Positions 35,316 to 46,262 are shown, numbered from the stretch's first letter. The stretch: DNA of 64,000 nucleotides from Synechococcus sp. 8F6 (GCF_002252665.1 NZ_NQKZ01000001.1:124001-188000), one strand, 5' to 3'. Numbers and translations: made by a program. The notes: generated by a model from the letters alone, not told the origin.

Positions 35316-36509
35316 TCAGACCGTTTGGATGGCCTGGGCCTGGGTGCGGGTCCAGGCGGACTGGCAGGGGATGCGGCTGCGGTCGCAGCGGTCGGCCCAG
35401 CGGCGGGCCACATCCACCACCTCCGCCAGCAGGCCGTCGTCGAGGGTGGTGGGGTTGAGGCCCAGCTCGATGAAGCAGCGGTTGTCGACGATCAGGTCGT
35501 TTTCGACGGCCTCATTGCGGGGGTTGGGCAGGTAGTTGAGCTCGGCACCCGTCAGGGCGGCCACCTTGCGGGCCAGTTCACCCACCTGGTGGCTCTCGGT
35601 CATCTGGTTGAAGATCTTGACCCGTTCGCCCCGGGCTGGCGGGTTCTCCAGCGCCAGCTGCACGCACTTCACCGAGTCGCGGATGTGGATGAAGGCGCGG
35701 GTCTGGCCGCCGGTGCCATGCACCGTGAGCGGGTAGCCGATGGCTGCCTGCATCAGGAAGCGGTTGAGCACGGTGCCGTAGTCACCGTCGTAGTCGAAGC
35801 GGTTGGTGAGGCGCGGATCCCGCTCGGTGGCTTCGGTGTTGGTGCCCCAGACGATCCCCTGGTGCAGGTCGGTGATGCGGATCTGGTCGTTTTTGTTGTA
35901 GTAGAGGAAGAGCAGCTGATCCAGCGTCTTGGTCATGTGATAGACGCTGCCCGGGCTCGCCGGGTGCAGGATCTCCTCCTCGAAGCGGCTGCCATCGGGC
36001 TGGGGCACCTCCACCTTGAGATAGCCCTCGGGGATGGTGGCGCCGCGGTGGGAGCCGTAGCCGTACACGCCCATCGTGCCCAGGTGCACGATGTGGATGT
36101 CGAGGCCGCTCTCCACAATGGCGGCCAGCAGGTTGTGGGTGCCGTTGACGTTGTTGTCGACGGTGTAGCGCTTGGTGGCGCTGCTCTTCATCGAGTAGGG
36201 CGCGGCCCGCTGCTCGGCAAAGTGCACGACTGAATCAGGGCGCTCGGCCACCAGCAGATCCACCAACCGCTGGTACTCATGGGCAAGGTCGAGGTGCACG
36301 AAGCGCATCGGCTTGCCGCCCACTTGCTCCCAGGCCTTGAGGCGGTCGCCCATGGTGGCGATTGGGGTGAGCGAGTCGACCTCCAGGTCGACATCGATCT
36401 TGCGGCGGCTGAGGTTGTCGATGATCACCACCTCGTGGCCCGCATCGGCGAGGTTCACCGCGCAAGGCCAACCACAGAAGCCGTCGCCACCGAGAACGAA
36501 GACCTTCAT
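35316..36509 (-). CDS. sqdB: UDP-sulfoquinovose synthase SqdB
   Basis: An NAD-dependent extended SDR that makes UDP-sulfoquinovose from UDP-glucose and sulfite. The 397-aa product has MKVFVLGGDGFCGWPCAVNLADAGHEVVIIDNLSRRKID at the N-terminus, VHFAEQRAAPYSMKS, the catalytic YHMTKTLDQ (Tyr-Lys), NKNDQIRITDLHQGIVWG and a C-terminal QVGELARKVAALTG. This spelling is close to the known SqdB/SQD1 family. ATG 36509 puts the Rossmann motif at the very start; four extra residues are possible. It is divergent from no gene but followed by sqdX 17 bp on. Confidence 0.95.
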   Translation of the reverse strand: MKVFVLGGDGFCGWPCAVNLADAGHEVVIIDNLSRRKIDVDLEVDSLTPIATMGDRLKAWEQVGGKPMRFVHLDLAHEYQRLVDLLVAERPDSVVHFAEQRAAPYSMKSSATKRYTVDNNVNGTHNLLAAIVESGLDIHIVHLGTMGVYGYGSHRGATIPEGYLKVEVPQPDGSRFEEEILHPASPGSVYHMTKTLDQLLFLYYNKNDQIRITDLHQGIVWGTNTEATERDPRLTNRFDYDGDYGTVLNRFLMQAAIGYPLTVHGTGGQTRAFIHIRDSVKCVQLALENPPARGERVKIFNQMTESHQVGELARKVAALTGAELNYLPNPRNEAVENDLIVDNRCFIELGLNPTTLDDGLLAEVVDVARRWADRCDRSRIPCQSAWTRTQAQAIQTV

Positions 36510-36608
36510 CCCAACCCCCATTCCGACCTCATTCCGAAAAACCCCAGACCCCTGCAGGACGAGCGGATGCTCTGCCTCGCAAGCTACTACAGGCGTTCGG
36601 CAGGGAGC

Positions 36609-37439
36609 TCAGCTGCCCACCCGACCGGCGCTGGGGGAACTGGCGCTGGCCTGGCCCCGGACCGGCAGCCGGCCGGCGTGGAAGGCCGTGCGGCCGGCTT
36701 CCGCCGCCAGGGCCATGGCGCGGGCCATGGCCGGGGGATCGCCCGCCAGGGCGATGGCGCTGTTGATCAGCAGGGCGTCGGCCCCCATTTCCATCGCTTG
36801 GGCAGCCTCACTGGGCACACCGATGCCCGCGTCCACCACCACCGGCACCGTGGCGTTTTCGATGATCAGGGCGATGTTGGCGGCGTTGCGGATCCCCTGG
36901 CCCGAGCCGATCGGTGAGCCCAGCGGCATCACCGTGGCGCAGCCCGCCTCCTCCAGCCGCTTGGCCAACAGCGGATCGGCATTGATGTAGGGCAGCACGG
37001 TGAAGCCCTCCTTCACCAGTTGCTCGGCCGCCTCAAGGGTGCCGAAGGGGTCGGGCAGCAGATGCTTCGTGTCGGGGATTACTTCCAGCTTCACAAACGT
37101 GTTGTCTTCCTGGCCGGCCAACTTGGCCAGTTCCCGCCCCAGGCGGGCTACGCGGATCGCTTCCTCGGCAGTGGCACAGCCGGCGGTGTTGGGCAGCATC
37201 CAGATCCGCGTCCAGTCGATGGCGTCCATCAGGCCTTCATGGCCGGCGGCCTGGCTTTGCACACGCCGCACCGCCACGGTGACGATCTCGCAGGCGCTGG
37301 CGGCCAGGCTGGCTTGCATGGCCTGCAGGCTTGGGTACTTGCCGGTGCCGGTCATCAGGCGGCTGCGGAAGCGGCGACCGCCGATCACGAGCGGATCCCG
37401 GTCGGTGTGCGGATCGCTTGGACGGACGGGGGTGACCAC
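36609..37439 (-). CDS. thiG: Thiazole synthase ThiG
   Basis: Builds the thiazole phosphate half of thiamine from DXP, glycine-derived imine and sulfur. The 276-aa TIM-barrel product has [62 protein letters not shown] (Schiff-base lysine), [14 protein letters not shown] and [33 protein letters not shown] 37439 is the start that allows the full barrel. It is divergent from a secreted-protein gene 58 bp upstream; the 99-bp gap to sqdB holds no clear signal. thiS and other thi genes are not in the window. Confidence 0.95.
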   Translation of the reverse strand: MVTPVRPSDPHTDRDPLVIGGRRFRSRLMTGTGKYPSLQAMQASLAASACEIVTVAVRRVQSQAAGHEGLMDAIDWTRIWMLPNTAGCATAEEAIRVARLGRELAKLAGQEDNTFVKLEVIPDTKHLLPDPFGTLEAAEQLVKEGFTVLPYINADPLLAKRLEEAGCATVMPLGSPIGSGQGIRNAANIALIIENATVPVVVDAGIGVPSEAAQAMEMGADALLINSAIALAGDPPAMARAMALAAEAGRTAFHAGRLPVRGQASASSPSAGRVGS

Positions 37440-37497
37440 GGAGCAGGCCCAGATCTCGGCAACGGTCCTAGCCTCCCATCAGTTGGTAACCCTTGTC

Positions 37498-38115
37498 GTG
37501 TCCATCGCCGTGCTTCGGGCCGCCTGGCCGTTGGCTGCTCTGCCCCTGGCTGTTCTGCCCCTGGCGGCGTCTGCCGCGATGGCCGCCACCCCCCTGGCCA
37601 GCGACGCATTTGTGCCGTTCACGCCCCCTGTTGCGTCAATTCTGGGCGGTGAGTCGCTCAGCGGCCTCGGTGGCGCCGAAACCTTTGATCCTGTGGCCAG
37701 AGCTCAGCTGTTGGCGCGGGAGATGCCGCTCAACTGGAGCGGGCGCTATCAGTCGTTTGGCCAGTCCCAGGCCGTCAACGCCGAGCTGCGGTTGGCCAGT
37801 GTTGTGCCGATGGGCCAGATGATTGACCTACGCGGTGAGCTCACGCTGGGCGGGGTCACCACGCCGGTGCAGGGCAATCTCAATGCGGAGTCGGACCAGC
37901 TCGATTTATTGATGCTCTGCCAGTGCGAGGTGGCAGGTCTCGAGCCCGGCGGGGTGTTCACGGGCTTGCAGGGGCTGCAGCTGTCCGGTTGGCAGGCCCC
38001 TCGGCTCACCAACCCAGGCGGGCGTTTGGATCTGAGCCCGGTGAGCGCCAGCAGCGCAGGCAGCCCTGGCGGGATGGGCAGTGCTTCTGGTGCAGCGGTG
38101 CGCGGACTCTGGTGA
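37498..38115 (+). CDS. Exported protein of unknown function
   Basis: A 205-aa protein with a signal peptide (AAWPLAALPLAVLPLAASAAMA, cleavage near residue 25) and a beta-rich mature part: MPLNWSGRYQSFGQSQAVNAELRLASVVPMGQMIDLRGELTLGGVTTPVQGNLNAESDQLDLLMLCQCEVAGLEPGG...GLQLSGWQAPRLTNPGGRLDL. The alternating pattern suggests a lipocalin- or AsmA-like beta structure. GTG 37498 is used. I do not recognise the family. It is divergent from thiG and convergent with ycf37, 19 bp apart. Confidence 0.7.
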   Translation: MSIAVLRAAWPLAALPLAVLPLAASAAMAATPLASDAFVPFTPPVASILGGESLSGLGGAETFDPVARAQLLAREMPLNWSGRYQSFGQSQAVNAELRLASVVPMGQMIDLRGELTLGGVTTPVQGNLNAESDQLDLLMLCQCEVAGLEPGGVFTGLQGLQLSGWQAPRLTNPGGRLDLSPVSASSAGSPGGMGSASGAAVRGLW

Positions 38116-38134
38116 GCCCAGGGGATTGGCCGGT

Positions 38135-38677
38135 TCAGGCGGCTTGGTTGAGGCCAGCCTTGCGCTCGAGCAGCTTCAAGCGTTTGCGCGCTGTTTTGTT
38201 GCTGGCATCCAGGGCGATCACCTGCTCGTAGGTGGCCCGGGCTTCTTCAAGCTTGAGCTGCTTTTCGAGGGCGTAAGCCAAATTGTTGAGCGCCACGGGA
38301 TAGGCCGGCTTGGCCTCCAGGGCCAGGCGGTAGTGGCGAAGGGCGCCCTTGTAGTTGTTTTGGGCAGCTAACGCAAAACCCAGGGCGTTTTGGATCACGG
38401 CCTGGGCTTCGGGAGGTTCCTTGGAGGCTTCAGCCTTTTTCAAGGCCTGTTTCAGAGACTCGGCCGCCTGACCGTAGAGCCGCTTGCGCAGTTGGACGGA
38501 GCCGAGTTCGTAGAGCGTTGCTGCATCGGAGGGCTTGGCTGCATCCTTCTGTTCCAGCTTGGCGAGGGTGACCTCATCGGCCCGCACCCGCCAGATCTGA
38601 CGGGCCACCACCACAGCGGCGACCCCGAGGAGAACAATCAGCCCAATCAGGTAGGCCTGCGGCAGGAGGGCGTCCAA
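38135..38677 (-). CDS. ycf37: TPR protein, Ycf37/Pyg7-like photosystem I assembly factor
   Basis: A 180-aa protein with one N-terminal membrane helix (AYLIGLIVLLGVAAVVVARQIW) and three tetratricopeptide repeats (about residues 50-170, e.g. AVIQNALGFALAAQNNYKGALRHYRLALEAKPAYPVALNNLAYALEKQLKLEEARATYEQVIALD). Length and layout match Ycf37, which helps assemble photosystem I in cyanobacteria; identity as Ycf37 rests on architecture, so a generic TPR protein remains possible. Start is TTG 38677, the only start before the membrane helix. It follows rplT by 19 bp in the same operon. Confidence 0.8.
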   Translation of the reverse strand: MDALLPQAYLIGLIVLLGVAAVVVARQIWRVRADEVTLAKLEQKDAAKPSDAATLYELGSVQLRKRLYGQAAESLKQALKKAEASKEPPEAQAVIQNALGFALAAQNNYKGALRHYRLALEAKPAYPVALNNLAYALEKQLKLEEARATYEQVIALDASNKTARKRLKLLERKAGLNQAA

Positions 38678-38696
38678 GGAGACCTACGGGTGAAAC

Positions 38697-39044
38697 TCAG
38701 TTGTTGGCGGCACCCACCACGCTGGTGAAGCTGGCCGGATCGACCACGGCGAGCTGGGCCAGCATCTTGCGGTTGATGCGCACGTCAGCCTTTTTCAGAC
38801 CCCCCATCAGGCGGCTGTAGCTGAGGCCGTTGAGGCGGGCGGCGGCGTTGATGCGGGCAATCCACAGACGGCGGAAGTCGCGCTTGCGGCGGCGACGGTC
38901 GCGGTAGGCGTTGCACAGCGCCTTCATCACCCGCTGGTTGGCGGTGCGGAAGAGGGAGCCGTTGCCGCCGCGGAAGCCGCGGGCGAGGCGAAGGATCTTG
39001 TTACGGCGTTTGCGGGCAACGTTGCCCCTCTTGACGCGAGCCAT
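38697..39044 (-). CDS. rplT: 50S ribosomal protein L20
   Basis: A 115-aa ribosomal protein that binds 23S rRNA early in assembly. [99 protein letters not shown] is a full match to L20. The C-terminus [12 protein letters not shown] is normal. It follows rpmI, separated by 53 bp. infC, often first in this operon, is not adjacent here. Confidence 0.97.
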   Translation of the reverse strand: MARVKRGNVARKRRNKILRLARGFRGGNGSLFRTANQRVMKALCNAYRDRRRRKRDFRRLWIARINAAARLNGLSYSRLMGGLKKADVRINRKMLAQLAVVDPASFTSVVGAANN

Positions 39045-39097
39045 GGCAGGGAATCAGAAAAAATAAAAACTTGAGGATGCGGCGGCGGGCCTGCAGG

Positions 39098-39295
39098 TCA
39101 GGCGTAGGGGAGCATGGCGCTCACGTTGTCTGCATCGCGCTCGTCAACCACTGCCATGGTGCCCAGGTAGCGCTTGCGCTTGGGGCTCTTGTGGTCGAGC
39201 AGGTGGCTGCGGAAAGCCCGACGACGCAGGAACTTGCCGCTGCCGGTGGCCTTGAACCGCTTGGCGGCTGCTTTGCGGGTCTTGAGCTTCGGCAT
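39098..39295 (-). CDS. rpmI: 50S ribosomal protein L35
   Basis: A 65-aa basic ribosomal protein: [65 protein letters not shown] matches the L35 family along its length. ATG 39295 is certain from the conserved MPKLKT start; the open frame upstream is not coding. Gene order rpmI-rplT is conserved. The gene is divergent from the SpoIID-like gene. Confidence 0.97.
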   Translation of the reverse strand: MPKLKTRKAAAKRFKATGSGKFLRRRAFRSHLLDHKSPKRKRYLGTMAVVDERDADNVSAMLPYA

Positions 39296-39372
39296 GTCTC
39301 GCGTCGCGGCGGGCACAAACAGGCAGAGTACGACGTGGCAGTGCCTTCCACCAAGACCCCCGACCCACCGCG

Positions 39373-40971
39373 ATGCCCTCCTCCCGGATCTCCCCGCCCC
39401 AATTGCTGATGCCGGCGGCGGTCTGGATGGGTTCGCTGCTGCTGGCCGGGGGCTGTCGGGCGGCGGTGCCTCCGGTCCCTTCGGCCGTGGTGCCCCCCTC
39501 TGCTCTGCATTGGCCCGTACCGCCGCCGCCGGCGGTGGCCGCTGCCTCACCCGTGCTCTGGGTGGCCCTGGCGGCCCATCTGCGCCCGCCGGCTCCCCTG
39601 GAGCTGCGCAGTGCCGCCGGCAACCTCACCCTGCAAACCGCCAGCGGCCAGCGGTTTCAGGCGCCCCAGCTGCAGTTGCACTGGCGCAGCGAGCCCCTGG
39701 CTGAACCCCTGACCCTGCGGCGCCAGGTGTGGGGCCCCTTCGCCAGTCATGAAAGTGCCCAAGAGGCTGCAGCCCGCTGGCGCCAGGCCGGAGCCAGCCC
39801 GGTGATCGCCCATCCGGGGGAGTGGGAGGTGTGGGCCGCTGCCGATGCGCCGGTGCCTGCGGGGGTGACCGTTCGCCGGCTGGAGCAGCTGCAGCGCCAG
39901 CGCCTGGTGTTGGAGCTGCGGCGCCCCGCTGGCCCGCTGCTGCTGGAGGGTCCGCTGCGACTCGAGGCGCCGGGGGGCCTGCGCTGGCAGGGGGGCGTGT
40001 TTGCCGGCCCGTTCCGGCTGCAGAGCGATGCCTACGGCAGCTGGACGCTGGTGGAGGAGGTGCCCCTGGAGCGCTATCTGCTCGGCGTGGTTCCCCACGA
40101 GATCGGGGCCGGTGCTCCCCCGGCCGCCTTGGCAGCCCAGGCGGTGCTCGCCCGCACCTGGGCCGTGCGCAACCAGGAGCGGTTTGCGGTGGATGGCTAC
40201 CACCTCTGCGCCGACACTCAGTGCCAGGTGTATGGCGATCCGCGCCAGGCCGGTGCGGCGGTGCGCCAGGCGATCGGGGCCACCCGCCACCAGGTGTTGG
40301 CCTGGCAAGGCGCCCCGATTCATGCGGTGTATCACGCCACCAACGGCGGCATTGCGGCCGGGTTTGAGGAGGTGTGGAGCGGCGACGCGCTGCCCTACCT
40401 GCGGCCGCGGGTGGATGCTTCGCCTGCTGTGCAGGCTCGCGTCGCCCTACCCCTAGATCCGGCCGGCGTGCCGGCGGCCCTAGCTGCCACCGCCCGGGCC
40501 TACGGCTTCGACCATCCCCGCTTCCGTTGGAGCCGCAGCCTCGATGCCGCCCAGATCCAGCAGGCACTCAGCCGTGCCGCCCTGCCACTGGCTGCCCCCA
40601 CCCGTGTGGCGGTGCTGCAGCGGGGCCCCAGCGGCCGGGTGCTGGCCTTGGAGATCGAGGCGAAGGGCTCGGCAGGTGCCCCGCAGCGCCAGGTGCTGCG
40701 CCGCGATGCCATCCGCCGCACCCTGCGGCAGTTGCCCAGCACGTTGTTTGTGGTGCGGCCTGATGGTTTGGGGCGCTGGCGCTTTGAGGGCGGTGGTTTT
40801 GGCCATGGCGCCGGTTTGTCGCAGGCCGGTGCCATCGATCTGGCCCGGCGTGGCTGGAGCCTGGCGCGGATTCTCGAGCACTACTACCCGGGCACCAGTC
40901 TGCAGCCCTTGGGCGCCTTGCCAGGTGCGAACCCCACGGGGCCCAACAGCCCTGCCGCAAGCTCCCCTTAG
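39373..40971 (+). CDS. SpoIID/LytB-domain lipoprotein
   Basis: A 532-aa exported protein. A lipobox (SLLLAGGC, near residue 23) marks it as a lipoprotein. A SPOR-like segment follows ([28 protein letters not shown]), then the SpoIID domain (about 210-460): [63 protein letters not shown] and [34 protein letters not shown]. SpoIID is a lytic transglycosylase for denuded glycan; the catalytic glutamate lies in the PHE segment. Cyanobacteria do not sporulate, so it probably serves division or wall turnover. ATG 39373 is used. Confidence 0.9.
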   Translation: MPSSRISPPQLLMPAAVWMGSLLLAGGCRAAVPPVPSAVVPPSALHWPVPPPPAVAAASPVLWVALAAHLRPPAPLELRSAAGNLTLQTASGQRFQAPQLQLHWRSEPLAEPLTLRRQVWGPFASHESAQEAAARWRQAGASPVIAHPGEWEVWAAADAPVPAGVTVRRLEQLQRQRLVLELRRPAGPLLLEGPLRLEAPGGLRWQGGVFAGPFRLQSDAYGSWTLVEEVPLERYLLGVVPHEIGAGAPPAALAAQAVLARTWAVRNQERFAVDGYHLCADTQCQVYGDPRQAGAAVRQAIGATRHQVLAWQGAPIHAVYHATNGGIAAGFEEVWSGDALPYLRPRVDASPAVQARVALPLDPAGVPAALAATARAYGFDHPRFRWSRSLDAAQIQQALSRAALPLAAPTRVAVLQRGPSGRVLALEIEAKGSAGAPQRQVLRRDAIRRTLRQLPSTLFVVRPDGLGRWRFEGGGFGHGAGLSQAGAIDLARRGWSLARILEHYYPGTSLQPLGALPGANPTGPNSPAASSP

Positions 40972-40995
40972 AGTTTGGCCACTTCCGGGATCGCC

Positions 40996-42339
40996 ATGGC
41001 TGCGGGTGACCGTTCCACCGATCACCGTCGTGGCAAGTCCGCCCTCTTCCTGATCGGTTGTGGCTGGGCGGGCCTGTCCCCCCACTGGCTGGCCGAATCG
41101 CTGCGCCTGATTCCCGCCCTCAGCCTGGCGCTGCTGCTGGGCAGCTACAGCTTGCGCACCGTGTTGCTGCAGGCTTTCAGACCCGCGTCTCCCCCTTCCA
41201 TAGACCCCTCCCATCCGCCTGAGTCGCTGCCGGCGGTGGATGTGGTGGTGGCCGCCCGCGACGAGCAGGCCGTGATCGGCCGGCTGGTGGAGCGCATCGC
41301 CCAGCTGCGCTACCCGGAGGGCCAACTGCGGCTCTGGGTGATCGACGACGCCAGCCGCGACCGCACCCCTCAGGTGTTGGCGGAGCTGCAGGAGCGCCAT
41401 CCTTTTCTGCAGGTGCTGCGCCGGGAGCCCGATGCCGGCGGTGGCAAATCCGGCGCCCTCAACCTCGTGCTGCAGCAATTGCAGGGGCGCTGGATGTTTG
41501 TGCTCGATGCCGATGCCGATCTCCAGAGCGACACCCTGGAGCGGCTGATTCCCTACGCCGAGGCGGGTGGCTGGTCGGCGGTGCAGCTGCGCAAGGCGGA
41601 GGTGAATGCCAACGCCAACTGGCTCACCCGGGCCCAGGCCATGGAGATGGCCCTGGATGCGGTGATCCAGCAGGGCCGACTGGCGGTGGGCGGTGTGGCG
41701 GAGCTGCGGGGCAACGGCCAGTTGCTGCGCCGCGATGCCCTGCTCAGCAGCGGTGGCTTCAACGAGGCCACGGTCACCGACGATCTCGACCTCAGTTTCC
41801 GGTTGCTGCTTGATGGTCAGCCGATCGGGATCCTGTGGGACCCGCCGGTGCAGGAGGAGGCCGTGCTCAGCCTGGCGCCCCTGTGGCGCCAGCGTCAGCG
41901 CTGGGCTGAAGGCGGCCTGCAGCGCTTCTTCGACTACGGGCCGGGCCTGCTCTCGGATCGGCTTAACGGCACTCAGAAACTCGATCTGGCCAGCTTTTTC
42001 CTGCTCCAGTACGTCTTGCCCGTGGTGGCGATCGCCGATCTGCTCGGCGCCGTGCTCACCCGCACCCCACCGACGATCTGGCCCCTGTCGTTTGTGGCCT
42101 TCGGTCTGTCGGGCGGCGCGATCCTGGCCGGCTGCCGCCGTCCTTGCGAAGGTCCGGCGCTGCCGGCGATGAATCCCTGGAACCTGGCCCTGGGCATCGC
42201 CTATCTGGCCCACTGGTTTGTGGTGATTCCCTGGACCAGCCTGCGCATGGCGCTGTTGCCCAAGACCCTGGTGTGGGTCAAAACCATGCACCTCGGCGAA
42301 GACGAGGACACCCCGATCGAGGATCCGGCCACCGCCTGA
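40996..42339 (+). CDS. mgdA: Membrane GT2 glycosyltransferase, MgdA-like (monoglucosyldiacylglycerol synthase)
   Basis: A 447-aa GT2 enzyme. Two membrane-like segments near the N-terminus, a GT-A domain with VDVVVAARDEQAVIGRLVERI, WVIDDASRDRTP, GGGKSGALNLVLQQLQG, VLDADADLQ, GNGQLLRRDALLSSGGFNEATVTDDLDLSFRL and QRQRWAEGGLQRF (DXD, ED and Q/RxxRW motifs), then three to four C-terminal membrane helices. The ALDAVIQQGRLAVGG / VAELRGNGQLLRR section resembles cyanobacterial MgdA, which makes GlcDG, precursor of galactolipid. Other cellulose-synthase-like lipid glycosyltransferases are possible. ATG 40996 is preferred over TTG 40975. Confidence 0.65.
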   Translation: MAAGDRSTDHRRGKSALFLIGCGWAGLSPHWLAESLRLIPALSLALLLGSYSLRTVLLQAFRPASPPSIDPSHPPESLPAVDVVVAARDEQAVIGRLVERIAQLRYPEGQLRLWVIDDASRDRTPQVLAELQERHPFLQVLRREPDAGGGKSGALNLVLQQLQGRWMFVLDADADLQSDTLERLIPYAEAGGWSAVQLRKAEVNANANWLTRAQAMEMALDAVIQQGRLAVGGVAELRGNGQLLRRDALLSSGGFNEATVTDDLDLSFRLLLDGQPIGILWDPPVQEEAVLSLAPLWRQRQRWAEGGLQRFFDYGPGLLSDRLNGTQKLDLASFFLLQYVLPVVAIADLLGAVLTRTPPTIWPLSFVAFGLSGGAILAGCRRPCEGPALPAMNPWNLALGIAYLAHWFVVIPWTSLRMALLPKTLVWVKTMHLGEDEDTPIEDPATA

Positions 42340-42384
42340 GCCAGGGGGACCGTTTGAGCCCTGGCTGGTTCAGACCGCCGAGGT

Positions 42385-44196
42385 TTAGGCCGCCGCTTCG
42401 TTGGAGGGAATGCCGTCGAGCGGGCCATCGAGTTCGATCACCTCGCCGTTGAAGAACTCGGCCAGCCGCCTCGCCTTTTTATCGAGGGGGGCGGCCGGAG
42501 CTGGAGCCGGAGCGGGGGTTGGAGCAGGCGTTGGAATCGCAGCCGCAGCCGGCTGGGCCATTGGGGTCTGGGCCACCGGCGCTGAGGGACTCATGGCCGC
42601 GGGAGTCGGGGTTGGGGCTGGGGCAGGAGTTGCGGCAGGAGCTGGGGGCGCAATCACCCGGGTGACCGCTGGCGCTGGGGCGGCGCTGGGGGGGGGCGTG
42701 TGTTCGCCCCCGCCTTCCAAAACCAGCTGCCGCGGGCTGCCCAGGGCCTTGGCCACGGCGGCCTCCAACAGGGAGGCGCGGCTCTGCACCATGGCCATCC
42801 AGTTGCCGGCCACCTGCACCACCGCCCGGCGCTCGTCGAGGCGCACCAGCTGGGCCTGCTGGGACAGCAGCATGCGGGTGGAAGGCAGCTCCAGCCCAGC
42901 CAGGATCTGTTGCCACAGCTCTGGCAGGTTGGTGGCGTTTTCGGCGGCCGGAGCGACTGCTGGTGCGGCTGCTGGTGGTGCCGGGGTGGCCGGCAGGGGG
43001 GCGGCCGCGGCCACGGGAACCGGAATTGGAGCTGGGGCGGGTGCGGGGGTTGATGCAGGCGCGGAGACTGGAGCGGCCATCGGAGCCGCTGTGGCTGTGG
43101 CAACCGGTTCGGCCAGCAGGCCTAGCAGCAGCACCTCCAGCCATAGGCGTGGGTTGACGCTGTGGCGCAGCTGCTGCTCGCTGCCCTTGAGCTGGGCCTG
43201 CCACTGCAGCAGGCGCGCCTTGCCGATGGCTCGGGCCAGTTCGGGCAGCTCGGCGCGGAACTGGGGCGACACGCTGGTGAGCTCGAGCCGGTCGGGGGCG
43301 GTGCCGGCCAGCACCAGATCGCGCAGCAGGCTCACCAGCCCCTGCAGCACCGCGGCGGGCTCCCGGCCCCGCTCCAGCAGCTCCCGGCTGCCCTCCAGCA
43401 GGGCGAGGGGTTCGGCGCCAGCCAGGGCCCGGGCCAGCGCCAGCAGCTCCTGCTCTGGCACTGCCCCCAGCAGCTCCCACACCGCCGTGGCCTCGATCGG
43501 CGCCGGCAGCAGGCTGAGCTGATCCAGCAGGCTCTCGGCGTCGCGCAGGCCCCCCTGGGCCCGCTGGGCCACCACGTGCAGGGCTTCAGGGGTGATGCCG
43601 ATCGATTCCTGCTCGGCGATCCAGCCCAGGTGCTGCTCCAGAGCCTGCAGGGGGATGCGGCGGAAATCGAAGCGCTGGCAGCGGCTGAGGATCGTGGGCA
43701 GCACCCGCTGGGGGTCGGTGGTGGCCAGCACGAATACCACCCGCGGCGGCGGCTCCTCGAGGGTTTTGAGCAGGGCGTTGAAGGCGGCGGTGGAGAGCAT
43801 GTGGCACTCGTCCACCACGTACACCTTCCAGCGGGCCTGCACCGGTGCGAAGCGGGAGCGCTCGATCAGCTCGCGGATGTTGTCGACGCCGGTGTTGGAG
43901 GCGGCGTCGATCTCGATCACATCGAGGGCATTGCCGGCGGCGATGGAGGTGCACAGCTCGCACACACCGCAGGGCTCAGGCGTGGGCCCATCACTGCCGA
44001 TGCAGTTGAGCGAGCGGGCCAGGATGCGGGCGCTGGAAGTTTTGCCGGTGCCGCGCGGGCCGCAGAACAGGTAGGCCGGGGCGATTCGGCCGGTGCGCAG
44101 GGCGTTGCCCAGGGTGGCGGCGATCGCCTCCTGACCCACCAGCTGGTCGAAGCGCTGGGGCCGGTACTTGTGGTGGAGGGGCTGGTAGCTGGACAT
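42385..44196 (-). CDS. dnaX: DNA polymerase III subunit gamma/tau
   Basis: The clamp-loader ATPase. The 603-aa product has the AAA+ core: YRPQRFDQLVGQEAIAATL, CGPRGTGKTSSARILARSLNC (Walker A), the four-Cys zinc module C...CGVCELC, EIDAASNTGVDNIRELIE, VYVVDECHMLSTAAFNALLKTLEEPP, and SRCQRFDFRRI. A collar domain follows, then a very long Pro/Ala-rich linker (about 360-420 and 510-560) and a C-terminal region ending VIELDGPLDGIPSNEAAA. I saw no clear programmed frameshift heptamer for a shortened gamma form. ATG 44196 is used. It is followed by an LRAT-like gene upstream, 12 bp away. Confidence 0.94.
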   Translation of the reverse strand: MSSYQPLHHKYRPQRFDQLVGQEAIAATLGNALRTGRIAPAYLFCGPRGTGKTSSARILARSLNCIGSDGPTPEPCGVCELCTSIAAGNALDVIEIDAASNTGVDNIRELIERSRFAPVQARWKVYVVDECHMLSTAAFNALLKTLEEPPPRVVFVLATTDPQRVLPTILSRCQRFDFRRIPLQALEQHLGWIAEQESIGITPEALHVVAQRAQGGLRDAESLLDQLSLLPAPIEATAVWELLGAVPEQELLALARALAGAEPLALLEGSRELLERGREPAAVLQGLVSLLRDLVLAGTAPDRLELTSVSPQFRAELPELARAIGKARLLQWQAQLKGSEQQLRHSVNPRLWLEVLLLGLLAEPVATATAAPMAAPVSAPASTPAPAPAPIPVPVAAAAPLPATPAPPAAAPAVAPAAENATNLPELWQQILAGLELPSTRMLLSQQAQLVRLDERRAVVQVAGNWMAMVQSRASLLEAAVAKALGSPRQLVLEGGGEHTPPPSAAPAPAVTRVIAPPAPAATPAPAPTPTPAAMSPSAPVAQTPMAQPAAAAIPTPAPTPAPAPAPAAPLDKKARRLAEFFNGEVIELDGPLDGIPSNEAAA

Positions 44197-44208
44197 CGCC
44201 GCTTGAGG

Positions 44209-44856
44209 TTACTGGTCCTGTCCCGGTTCGAACTGACGCCGCAGCCGCTCTTCCAGTTCTTCCACCTCCGTGAGCCGGTCGGCCAGGTTCTGGGCGGCCA
44301 GCCGCAGGCTTTCGAAGCGATCCTGGCCCCAGCGCGCCTCAGCCCGGCTCAGCTCCTCCTCCAGCTTCTGCTGCAGGCTCAGGCGCAGCTGGTCGAGTTG
44401 GGCCAGGCTGCGGCGGGCCAGCTCCTTGCCCTGCTCGAATTGGATGTTCTGGCGCAGCAGCAGCCGGGCGCCGGTGAGCACAGCAGCTGGCATCCATTGG
44501 CCGAGGGCCAGGGCCCCGAGGCTGCCGGTGCGCAGCCAGTCTTCGACCTGGGCGCTGCGGTGGCGGCCGGTTTTGCACCAGTGGGCGAAGTGCTCGCAGT
44601 TGTTGAACAGCAGGTTGTAGTTCTGCTCGCCCAGCCGGCCCATGGCCCGCCGCAGGGTCACTCCGGCTGGCGAGCAGGTGCCTGCGGCGTAGGGCACCGC
44701 CGCCATCGGTTCGCCGCGGCTGAACTCAGCCACCGGGCTGCGCAGAATTTCGCGGCCCTCCAGGTAGTGGGCCACGCTGCCGTCGCCCAGGTCGATGCCG
44801 TGGTGCAGGAACAGGCCGTGCTGGCGCGGCACCTGCAGGTGGTCGGCGGCGGACAT
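44209..44856 (-). CDS. LRAT/NlpC-P60-like domain protein with coiled-coil tail
   Basis: A 215-aa protein. Residues 1-105 form a domain like LRAT/H-rev107: HHGIDLGDGSVAHYL supplies the two histidines, and NYNLLFNNCEHFAHWC supplies the nucleophilic cysteine of the NCEHF motif. Such permuted papain-fold proteins act on lipid or peptide esters or amides; the substrate here is unknown. Residues 120-145 are mildly hydrophobic and 145-212 are a long charged coiled coil (QLDQLRLSLQQKLEEELSRAEARW, LTEVEELEERLRRQFE). The gene lies between dnaX and clpX with gaps of 12 and 26 bp, so it is part of a minus-strand run with them. Confidence 0.8.
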   Translation of the reverse strand: MSAADHLQVPRQHGLFLHHGIDLGDGSVAHYLEGREILRSPVAEFSRGEPMAAVPYAAGTCSPAGVTLRRAMGRLGEQNYNLLFNNCEHFAHWCKTGRHRSAQVEDWLRTGSLGALALGQWMPAAVLTGARLLLRQNIQFEQGKELARRSLAQLDQLRLSLQQKLEEELSRAEARWGQDRFESLRLAAQNLADRLTEVEELEERLRRQFEPGQDQ

Positions 44857-44882
44857 CGGTGCAGGGGCAGCGGGGCCCGGCC

Positions 44883-46262
<1,380 letters not shown>

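Noticed and set aside
39373-40971. Sporulation-like function for the SpoIID protein
   Set aside because: No other sporulation genes are present and the organism is cyanobacterial; the domain is widespread in non-sporulating phototrophs.
42385-44196. Possible programmed frameshift in dnaX at a T-AAA-AAG run near the 3' end
   Set aside because: It does not fit the X-XXY-YYZ heptamer and lies near the C-terminus, so it could not produce a gamma-like short form.
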